A DNA stretch of 64,000 nucleotides from Domibacillus enclensis. Its GTDB lineage: Bacteria; Bacillota; Bacilli; Bacillales; Domibacillaceae. The notes under the pieces are model-generated. The model had not been told where the DNA came from and ran no database searches. It saw only the letters and a program-made list of their open reading frames with translations. Location of the stretch: contig NZ_FTLX01000005.1 of assembly GCF_900156125.1 (NCBI RefSeq), positions 124,001 to 188,000 on the forward strand, read 5' to 3'. Below, piece after piece: positions 17,343-25,797 of the stretch; position 1 is the stretch's first letter, and each line of letters starts with the position of its first letter. The position numbers and the translations under genes were made by a program.

Positions 17343-18365
17343 ATGGCGTTAATCGGGATGTTTCATTTCCGGGAGGATCCGCGGAGCGTAATAAAAGCAT
17401 ACGCATACGCGGCAGCCGCAAAAATGGAGGGTGTGCCGTTTTTCTACTTCACGCCTCAAAATGTGATCAAGGAAAAAAAGAGGATTTGCGGAAAAATATA
17501 TGAAAACGGAGAATGGATTGAAAAAGAATTTCCTTTTCCTGACGTCATTTATAATGCGAGTGCTCCGCCCGATGATGACGCAGAAGAGATGTATGATTTT
17601 TTATACGAACACATCCCATTCACAAGCCACTCCATCGGGAACAAGCTGCGGGTGTATCACCGGATTCAAAAAGGAGAAACATTTGCGCACTATTTGATCC
17701 CGACAATTGAAGCAAAGGATTTTAACAGCCTTTCACATGCGATCAGCCAGTACGGGAAGATTTTGTTAAAGCCCAAATATGGCCACCAGGGAAAAGGCAT
17801 TGTGACGATTGAAAAGCAAAGCATCAGATGGTACCGGCTGTTCGAAGGCGATCGTTCTTTTTCGTTCAGGAAAAAGAAGCTGATGAAATGGTTCGCCGAG
17901 CTGACGGAAAACGACGACTATATTGTGCAGCCGTTTATTTCCTGCCGCTTAAAATCGGGCAACGTATATGATTTACGGCTTCATGTTCAAAAAAACGGAG
18001 ACGGGGAGTGGGTGATCACTTCTATTTATCCGCGTATCGGACCGATCGGGAGCATCATTTCCAATATTGGCAGCGGAGGCTATACGGGCTACCTGGATGA
18101 CATCTTAAAAAAGGAATTTCCGGATTGCTGGCGTGAGGTGAACGAGAGACTAGAGCGATTTGCCCTTGATTTCGCTCATCACTTTGAATCGTTGTATAAA
18201 GATGTATTGTTTGATGAGCTGGGTATTGACATCGGACTGGATCATCAGCAAAAAATGTGGCTGTTTGAAGTGAACTGGAGACCGGGAGAGCCGGTTTTGT
18301 TTAACTGCGAACTCGATGTAGCCAGAAATACAATTTTATACGCGAAGTATTTAGCCGGACGATAA
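17343..18365 (+). CDS. YheC/YheD-type ATP-grasp protein, spore-coat associated
   Basis: 340 residues; ATG 17343 with GAGGTGG upstream. ATP-grasp features are ILLKPKYGHQGKGIVTIE (nucleotide-binding loop), IVQPFI, DLRLHVQKN and the metal site FEVNWRPGEP near the C-terminus. The YheC/D family of Bacillus endospore coat proteins shares this single-domain form. The substrate ligation is unknown. It diverges from the ycgRQ operon and converges with the two small genes that follow. Confidence 0.85.
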   Translation: MALIGMFHFREDPRSVIKAYAYAAAAKMEGVPFFYFTPQNVIKEKKRICGKIYENGEWIEKEFPFPDVIYNASAPPDDDAEEMYDFLYEHIPFTSHSIGNKLRVYHRIQKGETFAHYLIPTIEAKDFNSLSHAISQYGKILLKPKYGHQGKGIVTIEKQSIRWYRLFEGDRSFSFRKKKLMKWFAELTENDDYIVQPFISCRLKSGNVYDLRLHVQKNGDGEWVITSIYPRIGPIGSIISNIGSGGYTGYLDDILKKEFPDCWREVNERLERFALDFAHHFESLYKDVLFDELGIDIGLDHQQKMWLFEVNWRPGEPVLFNCELDVARNTILYAKYLAGR

Positions 18366-18374
18366 GTGGTCCGG

Positions 18375-18893
18375 CTAGTCGGCGTTTTGAGCGTTAGTTT
18401 GAAGAGCATCAATTAATGACTGGTATGTGTGTATGTTTTCCTCCCAATCGGACGAGGTGGTCATGTTCATGCCAAGACCCGCGTCTGTCAGCGCGATTTG
18501 AAGCTGCTCAAATGATTGCTGCTCACGCGGGCTCAAAACGGGCTGCTCCCGCAAGAAAAAGGCATCGTTCGGATAAGAAGAAAGCTGAATGTAAAGCTTT
18601 CTTAACTCATTCGAACCGCCTAGATCGACAAAGCCGCTGTCACTAACGTGGCTTGAGGCAATAATCAGTCCGGTCAGAACATCTCCCATTCGCGATACCA
18701 CGACTTCAGGTCTCTCCCATCCGTTGCTTTCCTGAGATGAAATAAGGCCGTTTAAAGCGATCAAATTGTCAGAAACAGCCGAAGCCGTCAGCTCTTCTGC
18801 TGATCTTTTTGAATGAATGTAGCTGAACAGGACAAGAGCAGACAACACGAGATTCACGAGTAAAGATACGATAAACAGTCGCTTATTATACAT
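18375..18893 (-). CDS. Hypothetical membrane-anchored protein
   Basis: 172 residues from ATG 18893, 8 bp inside the end of the upstream gene, with a weak AGGA site, so translation is probably coupled. One N-terminal membrane helix (about 5-25) is followed by a helical extracytoplasmic part of about 145 residues (AEELTASAVSDNLIALNGLI...). No recognisable domain. Together with the 75-residue membrane protein it forms a two-gene operon. Confidence 0.7.
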   Translation of the reverse strand: MYNKRLFIVSLLVNLVLSALVLFSYIHSKRSAEELTASAVSDNLIALNGLISSQESNGWERPEVVVSRMGDVLTGLIIASSHVSDSGFVDLGGSNELRKLYIQLSSYPNDAFFLREQPVLSPREQQSFEQLQIALTDAGLGMNMTTSSDWEENIHTYQSLIDALQTNAQNAD

Positions 18894-19113
18894 AGCTGTT
18901 CCTATGAGTGAACCATTTCTCCGCCGCAAAGCTAGCCACAAGCCCGATCAAAATGGGAATGAGCGACCCCATTTCCATCGTAAAGCCTTCAGACGTAAAA
19001 TGGCTGCTGAAATGGAACTGAAGAAAAGGAACTGAAAAAAGATGTCCGATCAAGACCGTTGCAAAAGTGGCTGTTAAAAAAGCGGTTATAGATACCAGAA
19101 AGCGAGGGAGCAT
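18886..19113 (-). CDS. Small membrane protein, 75 residues
   Basis: ATG 19113 with AAAGGG about 11 nt upstream. Two hydrophobic segments (about 5-30 and 48-64) and a short basic C-terminus (KWFTHRNSYV). No family recognised. It is coupled by overlap to the downstream membrane-anchored protein. Confidence 0.7.
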   Translation of the reverse strand: MLPRFLVSITAFLTATFATVLIGHLFSVPFLQFHFSSHFTSEGFTMEMGSLIPILIGLVASFAAEKWFTHRNSYV

Positions 19114-19225
19114 TTGAAATCAACCCTTTCTAAATGTTAAATGGGACAGGGCAAGCGAAAGATCAAAAAGCAGTTGTCCCTTGCCACAATACTATTTACA
19201 ATGATTGTGGGAAGGGGAGATGGAA

Positions 19226-19684
19226 ATGCCCGTTATCAATCATGAAATTTATATTCATGCGCCAATTCATACTTGTTTTGATTTAGCGAGAAGTGTTGAT
19301 GCTCACGTAGAGTCAACGAAACAGACCAATGAACGTGCGGTCGGCGGCAAAACATCAGGCCTAATGGAAAAGGGAGATCACGTGACATGGGAAGCCACTC
19401 ATTTTGGCATTCGGCAGCAGCTCACCGCCAATATTACTGAAATGAATCCGCCCTATCACTTTACAGATGTAATGGTAAAAGGTACGTTTCATTCTTTTAC
19501 TCATGAACATTATTTTACAGAGACGAATGGCGTTACGGTAATGAAGGATCGGTTTGATTATAAAAGCCCGTTAGGCATCATCGGAAAAATAGCTGATCGT
19601 CTGTTTCTTCAAAAGTATATGGAACGTTTTATCGCCGTGCGGGCAAAAGAGATTAAAAGAATGGCTGAAAAATCAAGGCAATAA
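19226..19684 (+). CDS. SRPBCC family protein (START/Bet v1-like fold)
   Basis: 152 residues. ATG 19226 fits the GGGGAG site (6 nt spacing); TTG 19205 and ATG 19220 in the same frame are less likely. The sequence opens MPVINHEIYIHAPIHTCFDL, a typical first strand and helix of the SRPBCC ligand-binding fold, and includes THFGIRQQLTANIT and DRFDYKSPLG. Small cytosolic hydrophobic-ligand binder or cyclase-like protein; ligand unknown. Monocistronic. Confidence 0.8.
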   Translation: MPVINHEIYIHAPIHTCFDLARSVDAHVESTKQTNERAVGGKTSGLMEKGDHVTWEATHFGIRQQLTANITEMNPPYHFTDVMVKGTFHSFTHEHYFTETNGVTVMKDRFDYKSPLGIIGKIADRLFLQKYMERFIAVRAKEIKRMAEKSRQ

Positions 19685-19692
19685 GCATAGTA

Positions 19693-20106
19693 TTAACTTG
19701 TTTGTTCTCTCCGAAGCAGCCATTCATTTAAAAGCATGTAAAAACTCCCCACAAGTGCGAAGATACATACAGCTGTAGAAGATTGAAGTGGAAATTCATC
19801 GAAATACCGATACCAGTAAACAAATAATACGTTGGCTAAAACAGCACTAAATAGCGTGAACAGCACCCACTTTATGATGAAAAGAGGGACATAACGATTG
19901 AGCAGGGCGGTGATTGGCACAATGAAAAGCGGCACAACTGTTATGAAAAGGCTGATCCCGCCAATCCAAATCATATCAAGTTCGAAGTCGATGTGTTCAC
20001 TTGTCATGATTTTGCTGCCTTCGATTTCCTCAATCAGCCATAATCCTACTCCGCCCGCAGCCGCATAGAAGAAGGCTAGCAGAAAATAACGACGTGTCCG
20101 CTCCAT
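19693..20106 (-). CDS. Hypothetical four-helix membrane protein
   Basis: 137 residues; ATG 20106 with AGGAGGAATCC upstream. Four hydrophobic segments (about 8-25, 45-65, 73-95 and 105-128) separated by short loops. No family recognised. Convergent with the SRPBCC gene, 8 bp apart, with no obvious terminator between them. Confidence 0.75.
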   Translation of the reverse strand: MERTRRYFLLAFFYAAAGGVGLWLIEEIEGSKIMTSEHIDFELDMIWIGGISLFITVVPLFIVPITALLNRYVPLFIIKWVLFTLFSAVLANVLFVYWYRYFDEFPLQSSTAVCIFALVGSFYMLLNEWLLRREQTS

Positions 20107-20330
20107 TTGGATTCCTCCTATTCCTTTTTCAATTGAGAAAATGCTTCAGCCAGCAGATGAACGGAAAAAATAGGTTGATTGCTTCCTAGACGATCTGCTC
20201 CTTATCAATTCCTATTATAACCTATTATGGGTATGATAGGGGAGTGTTGAGAGAAGAGCTGAACATGTTTAATTGCAACGGTTATTGGTAATAGGAAAAG
20301 GGTGGAAAAATGAAAAGGGAGCGATACTTG

Positions 20331-21266
20331 ATGACGAAAAAGGTTCAAATTGGCAAAACAGATCTTTATGTAAATCCGATTGGCTTTGGTGCGAACGCGG
20401 TTGGCGGGCATAACTTGTATCCGAATTTGGACGAAGAAGCGGGCCGTCAGATGGTGCGCACAGCACTCGATCACGGTGTGAACTTCTTAGATACGGCCTT
20501 TATTTACGGGCCAAAACGGTCAGAAGAACTCATTGGAGACGTGCTGAAGGAGCGCGGCAATCGTTCAGAAGCGGTCATTGCGACAAAAGCCGCACACGTT
20601 TTAACCGATGAGGGTGAAAAAATAAACAACTCGCCGGCTTTTTTGAAAAAGTCAGTCGATGAAGCTCTTGAACGCCTGCAAACAGACTATATCGACTTGT
20701 TCTACATTCATTTCCCGGATGAAGAAACACCGAAGGACGAAGCGGTCGGCGCATTGCAGGAATTGAGGGAAGCCGGGAAGATCCGCCACATCGGCGTGTC
20801 GAATTTTTCACTGGAGCAGCTGAAGGAAGCGAATAAGGATGGGCATGTAGATGTATTTCAAGGGGAATACAATTTGCTTGCGCGTGAAGCGGAAAGGGAG
20901 CTGTTCCCGTTTATGACAGCACAAAACATATCCTTTGTTCCTTATTTCCCGCTTGCCTCAGGTCTTTTAACAGGCAAATACGATCAAACGGCTACCTTTG
21001 ATGATTTGCGCAGCGGTCTTCCTTATTTCCAAAAAGACGTGTTTGCGTCGAACCTGGAAAAAGTCGAGCAAATTCGTCCGATTGCGGAATCAAAAGGTGT
21101 GGAGCTGGCGCATGTTGTACTTGCCTGGTATTTAACGCGTGATGCGATTGATGTCATTATTCCGGGAGCGAAACGGTCGGAGCAGGTGTTAAACAATTTA
21201 AAAACACTTGACGTGACGCTGTCGCAGGAGGAAATTAATCAAATCGACCGGGTTTTTCAATCATAA
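20331..21266 (+). CDS. iolS: Aldo/keto reductase, IolS-like
   Basis: 311 residues, against 310 in B. subtilis IolS. ATG 20331 has AAGGGAG 9 nt upstream. The sequence follows IolS closely ([64 protein letters not shown]). The AKR catalytic tetrad is in place: Asp in DTAFIYG (Asp/Tyr), Lys in ATKAAH and His in YIHFPDE. NADPH-dependent reduction of an unknown carbonyl. No other iol genes are next to it. A terminator follows. Confidence 0.92.
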   Translation: MTKKVQIGKTDLYVNPIGFGANAVGGHNLYPNLDEEAGRQMVRTALDHGVNFLDTAFIYGPKRSEELIGDVLKERGNRSEAVIATKAAHVLTDEGEKINNSPAFLKKSVDEALERLQTDYIDLFYIHFPDEETPKDEAVGALQELREAGKIRHIGVSNFSLEQLKEANKDGHVDVFQGEYNLLAREAERELFPFMTAQNISFVPYFPLASGLLTGKYDQTATFDDLRSGLPYFQKDVFASNLEKVEQIRPIAESKGVELAHVVLAWYLTRDAIDVIIPGAKRSEQVLNNLKTLDVTLSQEEINQIDRVFQS

Positions 21267-21271
21267 TCGGA

Positions 21272-21299
21272 AGCTGTCCTCACCAGGGGGACGGCTTTT
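21272..21299 (+). terminator. Rho-independent terminator of iolS
   Basis: AGCTGTCC / GGGACGGCT stem and TTTT. Confidence 0.75.
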
Positions 21300-21358
21300 G
21301 TGTGTTTCCAATTCCTTTCAAAAGAAGTAAAATGAAGAAAAACAATGAGGAGAAAACG

Positions 21359-22147
21359 TTGATTAATCAATCACAGGGAAGCCGGGCTTTTTTGTTAGCC
21401 GGTTTGTTTATTATGAGTATTATAGCGGTTCAGCTGCAATCGAACGTCCTCATTACAGTAAGCGTGTTTTTCGGCGCCTCTTTGTATGCTTCAGGAAGTG
21501 GCGAAAACAAATCCTTTGTATGGATCACGGTTTTATTTAATGCCGGCTTTAGTCTTTACTTGTTCGTTTCGACCGAGATTGTTTCAAGTATAGAGCCGAG
21601 AGAGTGGGAGCTTTTTCTTAAGCGGGCGTCTTTGCTTTTCATTGCGCTGCCCTTATGGCTTGCAATGGGAAAGCCGTCTCCGGGTATCCTGCGGACTGTG
21701 GACTGGCAGGCTCCATTCAAGCTGCCGTTTCATGAAACAACGTTAAAGCGGTTTTTATGGATTGCCCTCTCGATCAATATGGTGGTTTTTTTGCCGTTTA
21801 TCGTACAACAAGGTTGGCCGTATGCAAAAAGCGTCTGGCTGCTGGCTCTTGTGTTCTCGCTCGTAAACGCGGCCTTAGAAGAATGGATTTGGCGGGGTCT
21901 TCTGTTAAGCCGCTTCTCTGTCTTGCTTGGTCATCGTCCGGCCCTGCTTGTGACGAGTCTTGGATTTGGACTGCAGCATTATTCGCTTGGGTTTTCCTGG
22001 TTCATCTGCCTGGCATTTGCGGTAGGCGGGCTGTTTTACGGTCTTGTGACTGTTCAGTCGAGAAGCCTCCTCCCGGCTGTTCTCTGGCACTTTATCATTA
22101 ATATGCTCATGGTTTTTGCCGGACTGCTGGAGCTGAAAAGCGGGTAA
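21359..22147 (+). CDS. CPBP family intramembrane glutamic protease
   Basis: 262 residues from TTG 21359, which has GAGGAG at 6 nt; ATG 21332 and the further upstream frame lack a ribosome site. About eight membrane helices. The CPBP/Rce1 motifs lie in the C-terminal half: EEWIWRGLLL (EExxxR), FGLQHYSLG (FxxxH) and LWHFIINM. Members process membrane proteins or bacteriocins and mediate immunity; there is no peptide gene next to it that would point to a substrate. Confidence 0.88.
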   Translation: MINQSQGSRAFLLAGLFIMSIIAVQLQSNVLITVSVFFGASLYASGSGENKSFVWITVLFNAGFSLYLFVSTEIVSSIEPREWELFLKRASLLFIALPLWLAMGKPSPGILRTVDWQAPFKLPFHETTLKRFLWIALSINMVVFLPFIVQQGWPYAKSVWLLALVFSLVNAALEEWIWRGLLLSRFSVLLGHRPALLVTSLGFGLQHYSLGFSWFICLAFAVGGLFYGLVTVQSRSLLPAVLWHFIINMLMVFAGLLELKSG

Positions 22148-22205
22148 AGAATAGAAAACAGCAGTCCACCCATTCATGCGTAAAAAGGAGAAGGAGGAGG
22201 ACAGG

Positions 22206-23306
22206 ATGAAGCTTCCATCTGTTATTGCCGCAGTTATTCTTTCCTTTAGTACGATGGGGTCAACAGCCGGTGCAGCGGATTTTGTTGATGTACCGGACAC
22301 GAATCGTTTTTATGAAAACATTGACGCTTTGTCAGATTTGAACATTATCAGCGGGTACCCGGACGGAACTTTTCAGCCGAAAGCAGAGGTCACAAGAGGG
22401 CAGGCAGCGATTTTAATCGGGCGTGCTTTAGGTCTTGATGGCACAAAGCGTGCGACCTCGTTTTCGGATGTGAATGCAGCGAACACGGCTTCCGGCTATA
22501 TTGAATCGGCTGCCGCTGCCGGTATTATTTCAGGCTTCCCGGATGGCACGTACCGGCCGAACGAGCCCGTTACACGCGGACAGACGGCCATCTTAATGGG
22601 CCGGGCATTTGATGTGACAGAGGCGGTTGACATTCATTTTCCGGATGTATCGCCTCGTTCTGCCGCCTACCCGTTCGTTGAAAACATGATCGCAGCAGGT
22701 ATTGCTTCCGGCTATTCAAATGGGTTGTACCGGCCTTTTGTTGCGGTGCCGCGTGAGCAGTTTGCGGCATTTTTACATCGGGCGTATACGTATGAACCGG
22801 GAACAGAGGAAGTGGACTGGACGGATTACTTCCTGGCCAATGGACAAACGGCTTCGTTTTTAGGGGAAGGAAATGAATTTGCCTCCTACACAACACATAC
22901 CGTTTGGCATGACAGCCGCCATGTAACGGTGTACGAAGACAACAGCGGAACGGTTATGGCGCGTACATTTCGGCTGGAGGATCATCAGGTTGTGGTCATT
23001 CGGGAAGAAGGCGAACAGTACGAAGATTTCGAACCGGCACCGGGTGAACTGGATGCGCTGGCACCGCTCCATATTTATTTAAAAGAGCCACTGGAGGAAG
23101 GGGCTTCATTTGAAGGCTGGACGATAATCGATGATGAAGCGATCTTGATCTCGCCGCTTCGTGCGTTTAACCAGGTGATCGTGCTGGAACGAATGGAGAA
23201 TGGCGCGGTGATCCGTTCCTATTTTGCAGAGCGGTACGGTGAAGTGAAAAGAGAGCTTCTGATGGATGATTTTATGGTGACGTCTGAAATAGAATCGGTT
23301 CATTGA
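22206..23306 (+). CDS. SLH-domain protein, second copy
   Basis: 366 residues; ATG 22206 preceded by GGAGGAGG. Signal peptide of about 23 residues (cleavage near AGA-ADFVDV). Three well conserved SLH domains (about 24-75, 85-140 and 145-200) with SGYPDGTFQP, SGFPDGTYRP and SGYSNGLYRP and the TRGQAAIL / TRGQTAIL / PREQFAAFL motifs. The remaining 165 residues form an acidic, beta-rich domain I do not recognise. Cell-wall anchored; much closer to the SLH consensus than the protein at 933-1910. Confidence 0.9.
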   Translation: MKLPSVIAAVILSFSTMGSTAGAADFVDVPDTNRFYENIDALSDLNIISGYPDGTFQPKAEVTRGQAAILIGRALGLDGTKRATSFSDVNAANTASGYIESAAAAGIISGFPDGTYRPNEPVTRGQTAILMGRAFDVTEAVDIHFPDVSPRSAAYPFVENMIAAGIASGYSNGLYRPFVAVPREQFAAFLHRAYTYEPGTEEVDWTDYFLANGQTASFLGEGNEFASYTTHTVWHDSRHVTVYEDNSGTVMARTFRLEDHQVVVIREEGEQYEDFEPAPGELDALAPLHIYLKEPLEEGASFEGWTIIDDEAILISPLRAFNQVIVLERMENGAVIRSYFAERYGEVKRELLMDDFMVTSEIESVH

Positions 23307-23329
23307 TTCCTGTGCAGGCAGCGGAGGAT

Positions 23330-23421
23330 GTGACCGGTAACTGTCATGATCTGACCGGTAAACCGCTTTTACCGGTCAGATCGGTGTGTTTATCAGCCAT
23401 TTCTTGTCCTTTACCGGTCAC
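23330..23421. repeat. Beaded inverted-repeat array B1 (core GACCGGT)
   Basis: Nested perfect palindromes. Outer arms GTGACCGGTAA (23330-23340) and TTACCGGTCAC (23411-23421); inner arms GATCTGACCGGTAAA (23348-23362) and its complement (23368-23382). Cores start at 23332, 23353, 23371 and 23413, that is 21, 18 and 42 bp apart. The right outer arm contains the last codons and the stop of the convergent kinase gene. Confidence 0.85.
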
Positions 23422-24202
23422 ATTTCAGCAGAAGCGATATTTCTTGCTTCAGCTCCGCTACAGATATGTAAGGCTGGTCAAGCTGAAGCATTCGGCGAAT
23501 AATATGCTTCGCAGCGGGTGAAAGAGTCAATTCTTCTTCCCAGCTTTTCTCTTTTTTCGACGAAGGCTCAAAGCTCGAATAAAGAAGGAATAGGACAAAA
23601 TGCCCAAGCGCAAAAAAATCGCTTCTTACCGACAGCTCCCGAAACAGCGGGTGCTCTTTTTTTCGTCTTCGCACGGGAGGAGAAGGAGCATTCAGCGAAC
23701 GGGCCAGCCCGAAGTCAATAATTGAAATAGTCGTGCCATCCCATAAAATATTCGGAATGCGCAGATCACGGTGGACGATGTCCAAACTGTGTACGTATTC
23801 GATAACATGAAGCACCTTCGTCAACAGAAGAAAGCTGTCTCGTTCTGTGTAGGTGTGGTGATGGGAGAAAATAAGCTCTTCGAAGTTCGGCGCATCCACA
23901 AAATCCATTGCTAAAAACGGAATCTCCTTCTCTTGGAAAACGGCAAGAAGCGAGGGAATAGACGGATGGTGAAACCGGCGCAAAAAATCAGCTTCCTGCA
24001 TGAAATACGCCACTTCCGCCGGCTTGTGCCTTTTTCTTCTTCGCAGCTGCTTGATCACCACGTCTGTACCCGTGTTCCAATCTTTTGCAATATAAGTAAG
24101 GCCGTAGCTTCCCTTGCCGATAAAACGATGAATGTGAAAACGACCGCCCGCCAGCATCGTGCCTGGCTTGAGCGGCCGCTCGAATAGGGGCCAAAAACGC
24201 AT
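23411..24202 (-). CDS. ybdM: Hanks-type Ser/Thr protein kinase (YbdM-like)
   Basis: 263 residues with a complete kinase core and no sensor domain: Gly loop GKGSYGLTY (about 29-37), Lys51 in VVIKQ, Glu70, catalytic loop HRDLRIPN (Asp146, Asn151) and DFG (Asp163). The size and C-terminal ELTLSPAAKHIIRRML stretch match B. subtilis YbdM, which is soluble. Its start overlaps the stop of the tiny upstream gene as TGATG, so kinase synthesis is coupled to that peptide. The C-terminal residues CDR and the stop are encoded by repeat array B1. Confidence 0.88.
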   Translation of the reverse strand: MRFWPLFERPLKPGTMLAGGRFHIHRFIGKGSYGLTYIAKDWNTGTDVVIKQLRRRKRHKPAEVAYFMQEADFLRRFHHPSIPSLLAVFQEKEIPFLAMDFVDAPNFEELIFSHHHTYTERDSFLLLTKVLHVIEYVHSLDIVHRDLRIPNILWDGTTISIIDFGLARSLNAPSPPVRRRKKEHPLFRELSVRSDFFALGHFVLFLLYSSFEPSSKKEKSWEEELTLSPAAKHIIRRMLQLDQPYISVAELKQEISLLLKCDR

Positions 24203-24369
24203 CAGCTGCTGTAGGAGCTGTACGAGGAGCCGCGCTTTTTCTTGTAATAATGGTGTCCGTGCTTGGACGGGTGGTGAGAGTGCTTTCTGTACCGGCGGTC
24301 GCTGCTTGAATAGTTTCGTTTATAGGAAGATTTCTGGCCCAGTATTTGCTTCAGGATTTTCTTTAACAT
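24202..24369 (-). CDS. Ser/Tyr/His/Lys-rich small protein coupled to the kinase
   Basis: 55 residues; ATG 24369 with GGAAGGG upstream. After a short amphipathic start (MLKKILKQILGQK) the rest is low complexity: 13 Ser, 7 Tyr, 6 His and many Lys/Arg, ending RGSSYSSYSS. It is strongly basic. The TGATG overlap with the kinase start indicates one operon with coupled translation. A kinase substrate or activator is the natural guess, but nothing in the sequence proves it. Confidence 0.75.
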   Translation of the reverse strand: MLKKILKQILGQKSSYKRNYSSSDRRYRKHSHHPSKHGHHYYKKKRGSSYSSYSS

Positions 24370-24540
24370 GCAATCCCTTCCTTTCTGTTTTTCATATGTA
24401 CGTTTCAGCCGTGCGGTAAGTTTCAATTATTTTCATTCTAAGCTTCATCACTGGGCGATTTTGTCGAAATCCGCTATACTGTTCATATTGTGCAAAAAAG
24501 ATAATCAATTGTCTTTTTTCGAATGAAAGGGGTGTAGCAG

Positions 24541-25746
24541 TTGGAATTAGCACGAACTAGCAAGCGGACGCAAATGGCGATGCTTCTCGGTGCACTTGGC
24601 GCGATGGGGCCATTTACAATTGATATGTATCTGCCTTCGTTTCCGACAATCGCAGACGATTACGGCACGACGGCATCACTTGTGCAGATCAGCTTGACCG
24701 CCTGCTTGATCGGCCTGGCGCTTGGCCAGATTATTATTGGGCCGATGAGTGATGTGCGGGGGCGGAAAAAGCCGCTGACGTTTTTCTTGTTTTTATATTT
24801 TATTGCTTCTATTTTGTGCGCATTTGCGCCTTCGATTTATTGGTTTATCGCAGCGCGTGTGCTGCAGGGGTTTTCAGCAGCGGGCGGTCTTGTTATTTCA
24901 CGGGCGGTCGTGCGGGACATGTACAGCGGCCGGGAGCTGACGAAGTTTTTTGCTTTATTAATGCTCGTGAATAATCTAGGTCCGATTTTGGCGCCGATTA
25001 TTGGCGGAGGGGTGCTTGCTTTTACAGACTGGTCAGGCGTCTTTCTTGTGTTAAGCGGCGTTGGCATTGCGCTAATGCTTGTCGTGACATGGAAACTGGA
25101 CGAAACACTTCCAGTAGAGAACCGCCGTCCGAGCAGCATTACGCAAACGTTTCGAAGCTTTGGAGAATTGCTTCGAAACCGTGAGTTTATGGGCTACGCG
25201 CTGGCACAGGGCTTTATGGTCGGCGGTATTTTCGCGTATGTTTCGGGTACACCTTTCGTGTATCAAAATATTTACGGAGCGTCGCCACAGCTGTTCAGTC
25301 TGCTGTTTGGCATCAACGGGATCGGCATTATGATCGGTACACAGGTGGTTGGCCGGTATTCGGATAAAATTCCGGAAGCGACGTTTTTGCGTTTCGGCTT
25401 GTTTATGTCAGCCGCCGCAAGCATCAGCCTTGTGATTATGGTGCTTCTGCACGGGCCGCTTTATTCAATTGTTATTCCGATTTTCTTTTTCGTTTCATCG
25501 ATTGGCATCATCGGAACATCAGCCTTTTCACTGGCGATGGAAACACAGGGGCATATCGCAGGCAGTGCCTCTGCACTTCTCGGGCTGCTTCCTTTTGCAC
25601 TCGGGTCAATGACGGCACCGCTCGTTGGAATTGCCGGCGAGAATACAGCTGTCCCAATGGGATTAACGATTTTTGGTGCCAGCATGCTGGCGATGATCGC
25701 GTATTTCGGGCTTGCCCGCAGTGCGAAGAAACAGCAGCACAGCTAA
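24541..25746 (+). CDS. Bcr/CflA-type MFS drug efflux transporter
   Basis: 401 residues from TTG 24541, with AAAGGGGTG upstream. Twelve membrane segments. MFS motif A between helices 2 and 3 is GPMSDVRGRKKP, motif C-like residues lie in LGPILAPIIGG, and the opening GALGAMGPFTIDMYLPSFP is diagnostic of the DHA1 Bcr/CflA group (proton-driven export of chloramphenicol-like or other drugs). The convergent LysR-type gene is the likely, unproven, regulator. Confidence 0.92.
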   Translation: MELARTSKRTQMAMLLGALGAMGPFTIDMYLPSFPTIADDYGTTASLVQISLTACLIGLALGQIIIGPMSDVRGRKKPLTFFLFLYFIASILCAFAPSIYWFIAARVLQGFSAAGGLVISRAVVRDMYSGRELTKFFALLMLVNNLGPILAPIIGGGVLAFTDWSGVFLVLSGVGIALMLVVTWKLDETLPVENRRPSSITQTFRSFGELLRNREFMGYALAQGFMVGGIFAYVSGTPFVYQNIYGASPQLFSLLFGINGIGIMIGTQVVGRYSDKIPEATFLRFGLFMSAAASISLVIMVLLHGPLYSIVIPIFFFVSSIGIIGTSAFSLAMETQGHIAGSASALLGLLPFALGSMTAPLVGIAGENTAVPMGLTIFGASMLAMIAYFGLARSAKKQQHS

Positions 25747-25752
25747 AAAGAA

Positions 25753-25797
25753 AGAATGCTGAACGTCTCGTGACGGACAATCAGCATTCTTTTTTTT
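25753..25797. terminator. Bidirectional terminator between efflux pump and LysR gene
   Basis: AGAATGCTGA (25753-25762) and TCAGCATTCT (25781-25790) arms, then T7. The right arm also encodes the last codons and TGA stop of the LysR gene. Confidence 0.85.

Noticed and set aside
24496-24520. AAAAAAGA..TCTTTTTT inverted repeat before the efflux gene
   Set aside because: A+T-only arms near a promoter region; too simple to call an operator or terminator.
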